64,000 nt of DNA from Candidatus Sericytochromatia bacterium (GTDB taxonomy: Bacteria > Cyanobacteriota > Sericytochromatia > UBA7694): NCBI GenBank assembly GCA_018780035.1, contig JADMKE010000007.1, positions 62,001-126,000 on the forward strand, in the 5' to 3' direction. How positions within the stretch are numbered: the stretch's first letter is position 1; each line of letters opens with the position of its first letter. Under the pieces are notes generated by a model. The model saw only the letters and a program-made list of their open reading frames with translations. It did not search any database and was not told the origin of the DNA. Positions 48,205 through 57,708 of this stretch are shown here, piece by piece. Both the position numbers and the translations under genes were made by a program.

Positions 48205-49263
48205 ATGATATCTGATTACCAGCTGTCTGAGCGAAAAAGAAGTTTACTCAACGCGATTATCAAGGACTATATTACCCACGGGGAGCCCCTGGGTTCTCGG
48301 ACCCTGTGCAAGCGCCATGATTTTAAACTTAGCCCAGCAACCATTCGCAATGAGATGGCAGAATTGGAAGATGCAGGCCTCCTGGTGCAACCGCATACGT
48401 CAGCAGGTCGGGTACCTTCCGACAAGGGCTATCGCTTTTTTGTCGACCATTTAATGGAATCATATATTCCCACTCTCGAAGAAAAGCAATTTGTACGCCG
48501 CCTGGAGCAAACCTCCAAAGCGATTGATGCGGTGCTGTTTCAGGCCATTCGTATTTTGTCCGATGCAACCCAAGCCATCGCCGTGGCTGAGACACCGCAT
48601 ATCCGTGCAAATCCTGTACAAACACTCAATTTGATGGCTGTTGATGAAGAGTCAATGGTACTGAGTTTGACCTATTCAGGCAATATCCGGCGGCAATCTT
48701 TGATTCGATTATCACAGCCGATCTACTCCGAGATTCTCTCGCTGCTAACCAATTACCTCAATGAACAATTGCATGACAATGTCTCGCTGGATGAATTGTT
48801 TCACCGGATTGTCACCTGCCCCCTGGAACGGGAAATTCAGTACTACAAATCGATCATTCTCGACATGGTCTCCGAAATTTATGCCCAGACCCAGCGCGAA
48901 GAAAAAATCTATATGAGTGGAACCTCTCATCTGCTTAAAGAACCTGAGTTTCATACCACCGAAAATGCATACCCCATCTTGCAATTTTTGGAACAGGATC
49001 AATTTGTTCATCAGCTCTTTAAGCGTTTGAATGGAACCGTTCAAACCCAAAGAAGTGATGTATACTGCCTGATTGGATATGAAAACTATTATCAGGAGCT
49101 GAAAAACTGCAGTTTTGTAGCAACCCCCTATTTCATTGATACCAAAGCAATTGGCATGATTGGCATATTGGGCCCCACCCGCATGGACTACCCCAAAGTG
49201 ATGGGCCTGTTACAGACCGTTGCAAATAACTTAACCCAGACCCTGACACGACTTTTTAGCTGA
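48205..49263 (+). CDS. hrcA: Heat-inducible transcription repressor HrcA
   Basis: A 352-residue HrcA. The N-terminal winged helix includes LGSRTLCKRHDFKLSPATIRNEMAELEDAGLL and the GRVPSDKGYRFFVDHLM block; the C-terminal GAF-like and dimerisation part ends with GMIGILGPTRMDYPKVMGLL. HrcA binds CIRCE and is kept active by GroEL; here it represses its own operon. ATG 48205 is preferred over GTG 48190 because it begins the conserved region. First gene of a CIRCE-controlled class I heat-shock operon. Confidence 0.96.
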   Translation: MISDYQLSERKRSLLNAIIKDYITHGEPLGSRTLCKRHDFKLSPATIRNEMAELEDAGLLVQPHTSAGRVPSDKGYRFFVDHLMESYIPTLEEKQFVRRLEQTSKAIDAVLFQAIRILSDATQAIAVAETPHIRANPVQTLNLMAVDEESMVLSLTYSGNIRRQSLIRLSQPIYSEILSLLTNYLNEQLHDNVSLDELFHRIVTCPLEREIQYYKSIILDMVSEIYAQTQREEKIYMSGTSHLLKEPEFHTTENAYPILQFLEQDQFVHQLFKRLNGTVQTQRSDVYCLIGYENYYQELKNCSFVATPYFIDTKAIGMIGILGPTRMDYPKVMGLLQTVANNLTQTLTRLFS

Positions 49264-49279
49264 ACCGGAGGAAATTGGT

Positions 49280-49897
49280 ATGAGCACCACAGACAATGAG
49301 CAGCGCAATACGGACGAAATAAACGAAGAGCAAGAAATCCAGATAAAAACAGAAGACGATATCTCACTAAGTGAAGATCTTTCCGAAGCTGCATCGGTTT
49401 TTGGTGAAGTTTATCCGGATCAACCCGCAGAGGCCGGAGACCCTTCAGAACTAAAATTGCAAATTGAGCAATTACAAACCCGCAATGATCAATTAATGCG
49501 GGTTGCTGCCGATTTTGAAAATTACAAACGCCGCAACGCACGGGAACGCGAAGACCTGATCAAATTTGCAGGACAGCAGATTGTCACCAACCTTTTGGAT
49601 GTGATCGACAATATTGAGCGAGCGATTCAAAACGAGATCAAACCTGAAGAGTTTCCCAATTTTGTTGAAGGCGTAAAAATGATTCATAAACAATTTCTGG
49701 ACGTACTCCAGAAAGCCGGTGTTTCTGTGATTGAAGCTGTTGGACAGCCCTTTAATCCCGAATACCATGAGGCGATTATGAGCGAAAGTACCAATGATTA
49801 TCCCGATGAAACAGTGGTGGCCGAATTTCAAAAAGGCTATCAAATGAATGGTCGGGTTCTCAGAGCATCAATGGTCAAGGTATCCAAAGAAGCCTGA
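49280..49897 (+). CDS. grpE: GrpE nucleotide exchange factor
   Basis: A 205-residue DnaK nucleotide exchange factor. The N-terminal ~60 residues are acidic and disordered; a long coiled coil follows (LQIEQLQTRNDQLMRVAADFENYKRR), and the C-terminal beta-wing has the GrpE signature FNPEYHEAIM ... VVAEFQKGYQMNGRVLRASMVKV. GrpE homodimers open DnaK to release ADP. A strong GGAGG ribosome binding site lies before the ATG, 16 bases after hrcA. Confidence 0.97.
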   Translation: MSTTDNEQRNTDEINEEQEIQIKTEDDISLSEDLSEAASVFGEVYPDQPAEAGDPSELKLQIEQLQTRNDQLMRVAADFENYKRRNAREREDLIKFAGQQIVTNLLDVIDNIERAIQNEIKPEEFPNFVEGVKMIHKQFLDVLQKAGVSVIEAVGQPFNPEYHEAIMSESTNDYPDETVVAEFQKGYQMNGRVLRASMVKVSKEA

Positions 49898-49963
49898 ATT
49901 AAACGGTTTCTTCATTTTTTTAAAAGATTTGTTGTGTAATTGAAGGAGGATAAGACATAGTAT

Positions 49964-51853
49964 ATGGGTAAAGTAGTAGGCATCGATCTGGGCACAACCA
50001 ATTCTGTGGTTGCCGTATTAGAAGGAGGAAAGCCCGTTGTAATACCAAACGCAGAAGGCAGCCGCCTGACCCCCTCAGTGGTGGCATTTACAAAATCAGG
50101 AGAGCGGCTGGTCGGGCAAATTGCCAAGCGCCAAGCCATCACCAATCCTGAAAACACGATCTATTCGATCAAACGTTTTATCGGCCGCCGTTGGGACGAT
50201 ACCGAACAGGAGCGCAGCCGCTATCCCTACCACAGTGAACGTGGCAAAGACAGCATGGTGGAAGTCTCTGTACTGGGAAAAACCTATACCCCACAAGAGA
50301 TTTCAGCGATGATTCTGGGCAAGTTGAAGCAGGACGCTGAAGCCTATTTGGGTGAAAAAGTCACCCAAGCGGTTATCACAGTTCCCGCTTATTTTAACGA
50401 CGCTCAGCGCCAGGCCACCAAAGACGCTGGCACCATTGCCGGTCTCGAAGTTCTGCGTATCATCAACGAGCCCACCGCCAGCTCACTGGCTTATGGGATG
50501 GAAAAAAGCCATGAGCAGACCATTCTGGTCTTTGACTTGGGGGGCGGCACCTTCGACGTCTCGATTCTGGAACTCGGCGATGGCGTTTTTGAAGTCAAAG
50601 CCACCAGCGGGAACAACCACCTTGGTGGTGACGACTTTGACGAGCGCATCATCGACTGGCTGATCGACGAATTCAAACGCGATCAGGGCGTGGATTTGTC
50701 CAAAGACAAAATGGCTCTGCAACGCTTAAAAGAAGCCGCAGAAAAAGCCAAAATTGAATTGTCATCTGTGTTTGAAACCGAAATTAATTTGCCCTTTATC
50801 ACAGCAGACCAAACCGGTCCCAAACATTTGAATGTCAAACTGACCCGCGCCAAATTTGAAGAAATTGCAGCCGATCTGATTGAAGGCACCATGGGCCCCA
50901 TGCGCGCCGCCATGGGCGACTCAGGCCTGGATGCCAGTAAAATTGACAAAGTCATTCTGGTGGGTGGTTCGACCCGTATTCCTGCCGTGCAAGAAGCAAT
51001 CCGCAAATTCATCAACAAAGAGCCTGACAAAGGCGTCAATCCCGATGAAGCGGTCGGCCTCGGCGCAGCGATTCAAGCAGGTGTACTCGGCGGCGAAGTC
51101 AAAGACGTGCTGCTCTTGGATGTCACCCCGCTGAGCCTGGGGATTGAAACCCTGGGTGGCGTGTTCACGCGTATCATCGAGCGCAACACCACCATTCCCA
51201 CCAGCAAAAGCCAGATCTTCTCAACGGCGGCGGATGGTCAGACCAGCGTAGAAATTCACGTTCTACAAGGCGAACGTGAAATGGCCTCAGACAACAAAAC
51301 CCTGGGCCGCTTCACCCTCGAAAATCTGCCTCCCGCTCCGCGTGGAATTCCCCAAGTCGAAGTCACCTTTGACATCGATGCCAACGGGATCGTCAACGTC
51401 AAAGCCAAAGACAAAGGCACGGGTTCGGAACAAAAGATCACAATTGCCAACGCGGGTGGTTTGAACAAAGACGAGATCGAGCGCATGAAACGGGAAGCCG
51501 AATCCCATGCCTCTGAGGACAAAAAGCGTCTGCAGAAAGTGGAATTGCGTAACCAGGCGGACAGCCTGATCTACACCACCGAAAAGAGCTTAAAAGACAT
51601 TGGTGACAAACTCGATTCAAGCGATCGGGATGCGGTCAACGCCACGATTGTGGAACTGAGAAAGTCCCTTGAAGGGGACAATCTCGACGAGATCAGCACC
51701 AATTTGGCCAAGCTCAAAGACACCATGTACGCCGCCTCGTCGAAAATGTACAAACAGGAAGGCGGCAGCGGTCCTTCATCTTCAGGCGGTGGCAGCAGCT
51801 CCCATTCTGAAGACGATAATATCGTTGATGCCGATTACGAAGAGGTGAAATAA
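49964..51853 (+). CDS. dnaK: Chaperone DnaK (Hsp70)
   Basis: A full-length 629-residue Hsp70 with [14 protein letters not shown], the ATPase motif [14 protein letters not shown], the adenosine motif [16 protein letters not shown], and the linker [17 protein letters not shown] leading to the substrate-binding domain. The C-terminus is Ser/Gly-rich and ends DADYEEVK, as in cytosolic bacterial DnaK. Length and motifs are ordinary. GAAGGAGG lies upstream. It is the third gene of the CIRCE unit. Confidence 0.98.
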   Translation: MGKVVGIDLGTTNSVVAVLEGGKPVVIPNAEGSRLTPSVVAFTKSGERLVGQIAKRQAITNPENTIYSIKRFIGRRWDDTEQERSRYPYHSERGKDSMVEVSVLGKTYTPQEISAMILGKLKQDAEAYLGEKVTQAVITVPAYFNDAQRQATKDAGTIAGLEVLRIINEPTASSLAYGMEKSHEQTILVFDLGGGTFDVSILELGDGVFEVKATSGNNHLGGDDFDERIIDWLIDEFKRDQGVDLSKDKMALQRLKEAAEKAKIELSSVFETEINLPFITADQTGPKHLNVKLTRAKFEEIAADLIEGTMGPMRAAMGDSGLDASKIDKVILVGGSTRIPAVQEAIRKFINKEPDKGVNPDEAVGLGAAIQAGVLGGEVKDVLLLDVTPLSLGIETLGGVFTRIIERNTTIPTSKSQIFSTAADGQTSVEIHVLQGEREMASDNKTLGRFTLENLPPAPRGIPQVEVTFDIDANGIVNVKAKDKGTGSEQKITIANAGGLNKDEIERMKREAESHASEDKKRLQKVELRNQADSLIYTTEKSLKDIGDKLDSSDRDAVNATIVELRKSLEGDNLDEISTNLAKLKDTMYAASSKMYKQEGGSGPSSSGGGSSSHSEDDNIVDADYEEVK

Positions 51854-51882
51854 CCTTAAGCCTCGCTTGTGGTTGAATTGGA

Positions 51883-53145
51883 ATGTCTAAAAGAGATTAT
51901 TACGAAATTTTAAGTCTTGCCAAAGATGCGACCGATGCGGATATCAAACGCTCGTACCGCAAATTGGCCCGGCAGTATCATCCCGATGTTAACAAAGAGG
52001 CGGGAGCTGAAGAGATGTTCAAAGAACTCTCTGAAGCCTACGCAATCTTAAGTGATCCCCAGCAACGGGCCGCGTATGACCGCTATGGTCATGCAGGTCT
52101 GGGTGGTTTTCAAGGTGGCGGTTATCAAGGCGGCTTTGAAGGTTTTGGGGGCCTCGGGGATATTTTCGAAGCTTTCTTTGGACGTGGGGGCCGCGATCCC
52201 TTCCAATCCCAACAGCGGGGCGGTGGTTCCCGCTCGCGTGCCGAGCGGGGCTCGGATCTGCGCCTGGATCTGGAGGTCGATTTTCGCGACGCGATTTTTG
52301 GGATCGAACGCGAAATCAACCTCCAGCACCTGGAAGCCTGTGAAACCTGTACGGGTTCAGGCCTGGAGCCTGGCACGGACGTCGTCTCCTGCCAAATGTG
52401 CCGGGGCAGCGGACAGATCCAGCAACACCAGCGCACAGCCTTTGGTACCTTTACCCATATTGCCACCTGCCCAAAATGTCAGGGCAAAGGCAATATCGCA
52501 GAAAATCCCTGCAAAACCTGCAAGGGTGTTGGCCGAGCCCAAAAGAAAAAAGCCCTCAAGATCAAAATTCCGCCCGGTATTGACAGCGGTGTAAGACTGC
52601 ATGTCAGTGGTGAAGGGGATGCCGGCATGGCCGGGGGCCCCGCCGGAGATCTGTATATTGTCTTACATGTCAAAGAAGATGCCGAAGGGGTCTTCGAGCG
52701 GCAAGATCAGCAGATTTATACCCAGATCTCAGTGGGCTATGCCCAAGCCGCTTTGGGTGATCGGGTTGAAATCCCAACCCTCGAAGGCCCAACCCAATTG
52801 GAAATTCCGGCGGGCACCCAACCGGGCACTGTCTTTACGCTCAAAAACAAAGGCGTACCCTACCTCAATAACAGCGCCATGCGTGGAGATCTACTCGTCA
52901 CGGTCGAAGTGGCTGTGCCTGTCAAGGTGGGAGGCGAAGAGAAAGCGCTGCTGCAAAGCCTGTTCGAACTTGAAAAAGGGCTGGGCAAAGCAGAAAAAAG
53001 TGAAGGTGGCTTTTCTTTTAGCGAGAAGGGCGGCTTGGCCACAGCAGAAAAAGCCGGTGGCAGCCCAAAAGAGCATAAAAAACACGGTTTCTTTGATGTT
53101 TTAAAAGAGACATGGAAGTCCCATCATCCGCATAAAGAAGACTAA
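51883..53145 (+). CDS. dnaJ: Co-chaperone DnaJ (Hsp40)
   Basis: A 420-residue type I J-protein. The J domain has HPD at 33-35; a Gly/Phe-rich region follows (GGFQGGGYQGG...). Four zinc-finger repeats CETCTGSG, CQMCRGSG, CPKCQGKG and CKTCKGVG bind two zinc ions. The C-terminal peptide-binding barrels are present (VGYAQAALGDRVEIPTLEG). After the usual end there is a ~40-residue Lys/Gly/Ser-rich extension (SEKGGLATAEKAGG) leading to the terminal helix GFFDVLKETWKSHH. Last gene of the operon. Confidence 0.97.
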   Translation: MSKRDYYEILSLAKDATDADIKRSYRKLARQYHPDVNKEAGAEEMFKELSEAYAILSDPQQRAAYDRYGHAGLGGFQGGGYQGGFEGFGGLGDIFEAFFGRGGRDPFQSQQRGGGSRSRAERGSDLRLDLEVDFRDAIFGIEREINLQHLEACETCTGSGLEPGTDVVSCQMCRGSGQIQQHQRTAFGTFTHIATCPKCQGKGNIAENPCKTCKGVGRAQKKKALKIKIPPGIDSGVRLHVSGEGDAGMAGGPAGDLYIVLHVKEDAEGVFERQDQQIYTQISVGYAQAALGDRVEIPTLEGPTQLEIPAGTQPGTVFTLKNKGVPYLNNSAMRGDLLVTVEVAVPVKVGGEEKALLQSLFELEKGLGKAEKSEGGFSFSEKGGLATAEKAGGSPKEHKKHGFFDVLKETWKSHHPHKED

Positions 53146-53209
53146 GCCTGGGCCAATTCTTCTGGAGAAGGGTACAATAGTACATCTTCGCAGAGAAAGG
53201 GACCCCGTC

Positions 53210-53734
53210 ATGCAGATCAAAACAGTCTTGGTAGCCGCCCTTTTGGTTTTGAGTACCCACTCCCAAGCACAGGCCGCCATTGAACCCGTCAATTACAATC
53301 CCGCAGCTCACCCTTTCAGCCTAGAGGCCGGCGCAGGTATGAATGGCAGCCTGCCCTTTTTCCATGCCAAATTTGGTTGGCGCATTCCTGTCTTGGACAA
53401 TCGCCTTGAACCCTTTTTTGACTATAGCTTTTGGAATCTGGGCATGGAACCCGCCTTTCTTCAAGTGGCCCTTTTGGGAATCAAATACCATTTTGATTCG
53501 ATTGGCCAGATTCAACCCTTTGTGGCCCTCAATGGTGGTATGACCTATTTGATCGGCGGTCCTGTGGTGGGCAATATTGGTTTTGTGGATCCCACTTCCG
53601 CAATTGGCTGGGCCGTACAGGCCGGGGGTGGCATGAATCTGATGATGAGTGAAACATTTGGTTTTTCCGGTGCCCTGTACTTGAGCTACCCCTTTGTGAT
53701 TCGGCCCGAACTCAATTTGCGCTGGACATTTTAA
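53210..53734 (+). CDS. Small outer-membrane-type beta-barrel protein, 174 aa
   Basis: A signal peptide (KTVLVAALLVLSTHSQAQA, cut near 21) precedes about eight strand-like segments rich in aromatic residues (WRIPVLDNRLEPFFDYSFW, QPFVALNGGMTYLIGG, SLLYLSYPF-type). The last residues, RPELNLRWTF, end in Phe as BAM substrates do. This fits an 8-strand barrel. No family was recognised. It is the single gene upstream of a terminator-promoter overlap. Confidence 0.75.
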   Translation: MQIKTVLVAALLVLSTHSQAQAAIEPVNYNPAAHPFSLEAGAGMNGSLPFFHAKFGWRIPVLDNRLEPFFDYSFWNLGMEPAFLQVALLGIKYHFDSIGQIQPFVALNGGMTYLIGGPVVGNIGFVDPTSAIGWAVQAGGGMNLMMSETFGFSGALYLSYPFVIRPELNLRWTF

Positions 53735-53749
53735 TCTTCTTCAAAATAT

Positions 53750-53787
53750 TTACTCATTTGTAAATTTAATTATTTACAAATGAGTAA
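53750..53787 (+). terminator. AT-rich terminator hairpin
   Basis: A perfect 16-bp stem (53750-53765 and 53772-53787) with a 6-base loop TTAATT is followed by TTTTTATG. It lies 16 bases after the barrel gene stop. Confidence 0.85.
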
Positions 53788-53801
53788 TTTTTATGTATAA
53801 T
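53773..53801 (+). promoter_or_regulatory. Sigma70 promoter inside terminator stem
   Basis: TTTACA (53773-53778), a 17-base spacer and TATAAT (53796-53801) form a near-consensus promoter for the next lipoprotein gene; the -35 lies in the right arm of the terminator stem. The transcript would begin near 53808. Confidence 0.65.
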
Positions 53802-53844
53802 AAAAATTAGGTCGTTTAAATTCCAATTTATGAGGTTCACAACA

Positions 53845-54684
53845 ATGAAAAAAGTCCTACCCCTGCTGCTGATACCGGGCCTGCTCTCAGGCCTGAGTGC
53901 CTGTGGCCCCACTTTCAATTCCGCGGTCCCCATGTCGTCAGCTCCGTCAGCATCCACCTCACCCGGAGGAACAGCCCTTTCCACTCTGCTGGGTGAGTCG
54001 GTAATCACCAAAGAAGAACTGCAATTGCGGGACACCCTGCAACGCAAAATTGAACTGAAGTTTCCGATTCGGGTCGGCGTGGTCTATTATAGCTACACCT
54101 CTCAGCTGGAATCGCAAGATCAGCAGGTGATTTTTGAACAGGTTCAAAAGAACTTTAAAGATTCTGGCCTGATTCGGGAAACCTTTCAGATTCCATCGAG
54201 TTTGATCGGCAGCAATGCCAATGTGGACACCCTGCGCCAATTGGGGGCACGCTTTCAGGCCGATGTGGTCGTGATCGTCTCAGGCTCTCACCAATTTGAA
54301 AGGGCCCGCAGCCAATCCCTGAGCTTTTTTGACAGTTTTACCGACAAAGCCAATTACGAAAGCACCGTCTCGGTAGACGCAATTGGGCTGGATATTTATT
54401 CAGGCACCTTTATCAGCCCCTTGCGCAGTGTTGTCAAAACCACGCCACAAGTCTTTGATCGCTCAGCCCCTGATTTTTCTAGCACAACTTACGCTTTCCG
54501 CAAAGAAGCCGAAGCCAAGGTTTGGCAAGAACTCAATGTCAAATTTGTGGACAGTCTGAAGTCGCTGAAGCAGGAAATTGAAGCCCGGCCAGCGGCATCC
54601 CCAACACCAGCAGCCACACCAACACCCACGCCTTCCGTCACCCCGTTTCCCACAGCAACCGCATCCCCCACTGGAGGTAAATAA
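53845..54684 (+). CDS. Lipoprotein with Pro/Thr-rich tail, 279 aa
   Basis: ATG 53845 follows GAGG; an in-frame ATG at 53830 is less likely. The lipobox LSGLSAC gives a lipidated Cys21. The core (about 60-245) is alpha/beta: LRDTLQRKIELKFPIRVGVV, EQVQKNFKDSGLIRETFQIPSSL, LRQLGARFQADVVVIVSGSHQFE. In outline this recalls the rhombotarget lipoprotein family, but that is from memory and no C-terminal GlyGly-CTERM-like anchor is present; the C-terminus is instead a Pro/Thr/Ala repeat. Its stop is 2 bases before the next gene. Confidence 0.7.
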   Translation: MKKVLPLLLIPGLLSGLSACGPTFNSAVPMSSAPSASTSPGGTALSTLLGESVITKEELQLRDTLQRKIELKFPIRVGVVYYSYTSQLESQDQQVIFEQVQKNFKDSGLIRETFQIPSSLIGSNANVDTLRQLGARFQADVVVIVSGSHQFERARSQSLSFFDSFTDKANYESTVSVDAIGLDIYSGTFISPLRSVVKTTPQVFDRSAPDFSSTTYAFRKEAEAKVWQELNVKFVDSLKSLKQEIEARPAASPTPAATPTPTPSVTPFPTATASPTGGK

Positions 54685-54686
54685 CC

Positions 54687-55316
54687 ATGAAAAAGATGAT
54701 TAAAACACTGGCTTTGTCTTTCGGTCTCTTGATGGCCACCGCCCTGGTTCAACCCGTTCAACCCGCTCAGGCAGCTATCCAACGCAGTTCTGATTTTTCT
54801 CAAGGCAATACAATTGGGGTCGGCCTCTTTGGGCTCTCATATGATTATGGCGTGGGTCCCTTCAGTATTGGTGCCGCCTTTAGCAGTGACGCCATTTACA
54901 GTTTCGCATCGGGTAACCGCCTGCGCCCCGGATTGCGGGCCATGTGGCGCTTTATGGAAATTGACGGCCTGTCGGCGGGTGTTCTGGCTGGGGTCCAATA
55001 TGATCCCGGTACCCCCGGTGGGCGCGCCTATTTGACCCCCGATTTGGGTGTGGGCATGGCCTATAACTTCAAAATATTTGACCTGCCTACCGCATTGCGT
55101 CTGAACCTGACTTTGGCACTGAGTTCCAGCAGCACAGGTTATTATTTTGGCAGCTATCCCACCAGCAATAGCAATGTGGATGAACCCAGCCCGAATTTCT
55201 TTCAGCGCCTCTCGATTGGGCCCATGTCGAGTCTGGAACTCGCATTTATGCCCAGCCCCAATTTTGAGATCACCCTCGGCGGCGGGACTTGGCTGGGAAT
55301 GCGTTTAAAAATCTAG
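54687..55316 (+). CDS. Outer-membrane-type beta-barrel protein, 209 aa
   Basis: Starts 2 bases after the lipoprotein stop and is therefore co-transcribed. A signal peptide (LALSFGLLMATALVQPVQPAQA) leads to a region of amphipathic strands (IGVGLFGLSYDYGVGPFSIGAAF, LRLNLTLALSSSSTGYYF, SLELAFMPSPNFEITLGGG) ending LRLKI. The pattern fits an 8- to 10-strand barrel, like that encoded at 53210-53734 but with no clear sequence match. The lipoprotein and barrel may work together at the outer membrane. Confidence 0.75.
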   Translation: MKKMIKTLALSFGLLMATALVQPVQPAQAAIQRSSDFSQGNTIGVGLFGLSYDYGVGPFSIGAAFSSDAIYSFASGNRLRPGLRAMWRFMEIDGLSAGVLAGVQYDPGTPGGRAYLTPDLGVGMAYNFKIFDLPTALRLNLTLALSSSSTGYYFGSYPTSNSNVDEPSPNFFQRLSIGPMSSLELAFMPSPNFEITLGGGTWLGMRLKI

Positions 55317-55344
55317 AATAGCTTTCGGAATCAGTTTTAGATGA

Positions 55345-55387
55345 TAGGTGTTAGGTTTTAGGGAACAGCCCTCTTGCCTAACACCTA
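55345..55387 (+). other. Hairpin repeat between barrel gene and pcrA
   Basis: TAGGTGTTAGG (55345-55355) and CCTAACACCTA (55377-55387) are exact complements; the loop contains an inner AGGG/CCCT pair. TTTTAG- and CTAAAA-type flanks extend the symmetry. There is no T-run on the plus strand, so it may be a REP-like element or a processing site as well as a terminator. Confidence 0.6.
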
Positions 55388-55500
55388 AAACGTCCTCCCA
55401 AAACCGCCTCAAACTGGCGTATTCTCAAGTAAATATGTTAAACTTAAGTTGAAAATATACAATAGAATACGCTTGGTGCAAACAGGGTATTAAATCCAAA

Positions 55501-57693
55501 ATGCTGAATCCCAATCAAAAATTAGCGGCAGAACATCCTGGCGGACCGATGTTGGTTTTGGCCGGGGCTGGAGCGGGCAAGACCCGTGTGCTCACCCAGC
55601 GGGTGGCTTTTTTGATTGAATCTTTAAAAGTGCCCGCATCGCGCATTTTGGTGGTGACCTTTACCAATAAAGCCGCCAAAGAAATGAAAGAGCGCCTGCT
55701 GGGTTTGCTGGGACAGGCAGCCGTGGACCGGCTCTGGATTGGCACCTTTCACTCCATTTGCGGGCGACTCCTGCGCCAAGAAATTCACCGTTTGGGGTAT
55801 ACCTCTTCGTTTGTCATTTACGATACCGACGATCAAGAAAAGCTGCTCAAAGAAATCCTCAATGCGCTCGATCTGGACGCAAAGCAGTCTCGCTCCTGGC
55901 AGCGGCGTATCAGCGGGATTAAAAATCGCGGTTTGCGCCCCGCTGAGTTTCGCCGCGAAGCCCATGATTTTCAAGACCTGACCCTGGCCCGGATTTATGA
56001 TCTCTACCAAGAGCGGCTGGCCCGCAACAATGCCCTCGACTTTGACGATTTGTTGATGTTGACTCTGCGTCTGCTCGAAGAGCAGTCCGATTTGCGCGAA
56101 CGCTGGCAACAACACTTCTTACATCTGCTGGTGGATGAATACCAAGATACCAACCGGGTTCAATTCAACTTACTGCGTTTACTCGCCCAGAAACACCGCA
56201 ATTTCTTTGTGGTCGGCGACGTCGATCAGAGTATTTATTCTTTTCGCCACGCAGATTTTCAGATTATTCTGGGTTTTCAAGCAGATTATAAAGATGCTGT
56301 GGTGATCAAACTCGAAGAGAATTACCGCTCAAAAAAACCGATTCTGGACGCCGCAAATACCCTGATTGATCACAACCGTGACCGCTTTGACAAGGTCTTG
56401 CTGAGCACACGGGGAGATGGGCAGCCACTGCAATACCACGAAGCCCGGAGTGAATACCAGGAAGCGGATTTTGTGGTGAGACAGATTCAGCGCCTGATGG
56501 ACAGCGGCCACAGCCCCGGTGAAATTTGCGTCCTCTACCGCACGAATGCGCAATCGCGCCTGTTTGAAGAACGTTTAATTCAGAACGGCATTCCCCATCA
56601 ATTGATCGGCGCTTTTCGCTTTTACGAGCGCAAAGAGATCAAAGATCTGCTGGCCTATTTGCGCGTGATTCACAACCCCCTCGACGATTTGAGTCTCAAA
56701 CGCCTGATCAATACTCCCAAACGCGGGATCGGCGCAAAAACCCAGCAGGGCCTGGAACACCGTGCAGAGCGCGAGGGGCTCAGTTTATGGGACACCCTCA
56801 TCAACCCAACCTGCCTCAGTGAAGCACCCGCCAAGGCCCGAGCGACCCTGCAAAGCTTGATGAAATGGCTGCAAAATCTACGCGAGCAGCCGCCAGAGAC
56901 CGTTTCAGAACTGATTCAACAGGTTTATACCGGCAGCGGCTATGCCGAAGAAATTCGCAAGAGTGATCCGGCTGAAGCCGAGGAACGAGAAAGCCATATT
57001 GAGAGTTTGATTCAGGCGGCCCGAGAATACCAAGACAACGTCCCCGACAGCCATTTGGGCGGTTTTTTGGAACAGGTCAGCCTGATGTCTGATATCGACA
57101 CCCTCAAAGAAGAGGGACGCTTGGTCACGCTAATGACCATCCATGCGGCCAAAGGCTTGGAGTTCCCCGTGGTTTTTGTCACGGGCCTGGAAGAAGGTGT
57201 TTTCCCCCACAACCGTTCGATTGCTGCCGAAGAAAATGGCGAAGATGGGCCAATCGAAGAAGAGCGCCGCCTGATGTACGTGGCCATGACCCGAGCCGAA
57301 GACCTGCTCTGGCTGACACACGCCCAACAGCGGACCTTTTATGGTGCCCCGCAATACCAGCAACCCTCACGCTTTCTCGAAGAGCTGGAAGACCACCTGC
57401 CCCTGAGCCAAAGCTCAGCGTCCGATCGCCAAAGCTCAGGGGTCACCCCACTTTGGTACCAACCCGAATCATCATCATCATCAAGCTATCGTGCAACACC
57501 TCCGCAAACCCCCACGTCCAATCAATCGCTGAGCGAGGGCTGCCGCGTTTTTCACAGCCAGTGGGGAGCGGGTATCGTCGAAAAGATCACGGGCAGCAAC
57601 CAGCGCAAAATTGTGATTGTGGCCTTTGGCAGCGGCATAGGCAAACGCATTCTCGATCTCAACTCCGCCCCCTTGGAACGGGTGTGGGACTAA
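55501..57693 (+). CDS. pcrA: ATP-dependent DNA helicase PcrA/UvrD
   Basis: A 730-residue SF1 helicase. Motif I is LAGAGAGKTRV (Lys27); motif Ia VVTFTNKAAKEMKER; motif II LLVDEYQDTN; motif III VGDVDQSIYSFR; motif IV LEENYRS; motif V VTLMTIHAAKGLEF; motif VI YVAMTRAEDLLWL. The C-terminal PcrA-type GAGIVEKITG region follows. PcrA acts in repair, replication restart and plasmid replication. The ATG at 55501 is near a weak AGGG. The 3' end runs into the 69-bp repeat array. Confidence 0.96.
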   Translation: MLNPNQKLAAEHPGGPMLVLAGAGAGKTRVLTQRVAFLIESLKVPASRILVVTFTNKAAKEMKERLLGLLGQAAVDRLWIGTFHSICGRLLRQEIHRLGYTSSFVIYDTDDQEKLLKEILNALDLDAKQSRSWQRRISGIKNRGLRPAEFRREAHDFQDLTLARIYDLYQERLARNNALDFDDLLMLTLRLLEEQSDLRERWQQHFLHLLVDEYQDTNRVQFNLLRLLAQKHRNFFVVGDVDQSIYSFRHADFQIILGFQADYKDAVVIKLEENYRSKKPILDAANTLIDHNRDRFDKVLLSTRGDGQPLQYHEARSEYQEADFVVRQIQRLMDSGHSPGEICVLYRTNAQSRLFEERLIQNGIPHQLIGAFRFYERKEIKDLLAYLRVIHNPLDDLSLKRLINTPKRGIGAKTQQGLEHRAEREGLSLWDTLINPTCLSEAPAKARATLQSLMKWLQNLREQPPETVSELIQQVYTGSGYAEEIRKSDPAEAEERESHIESLIQAAREYQDNVPDSHLGGFLEQVSLMSDIDTLKEEGRLVTLMTIHAAKGLEFPVVFVTGLEEGVFPHNRSIAAEENGEDGPIEEERRLMYVAMTRAEDLLWLTHAQQRTFYGAPQYQQPSRFLEELEDHLPLSQSSASDRQSSGVTPLWYQPESSSSSSYRATPPQTPTSNQSLSEGCRVFHSQWGAGIVEKITGSNQRKIVIVAFGSGIGKRILDLNSAPLERVWD

Positions 57694-57708
57694 GCACTTC
57701 TAGCAGAA

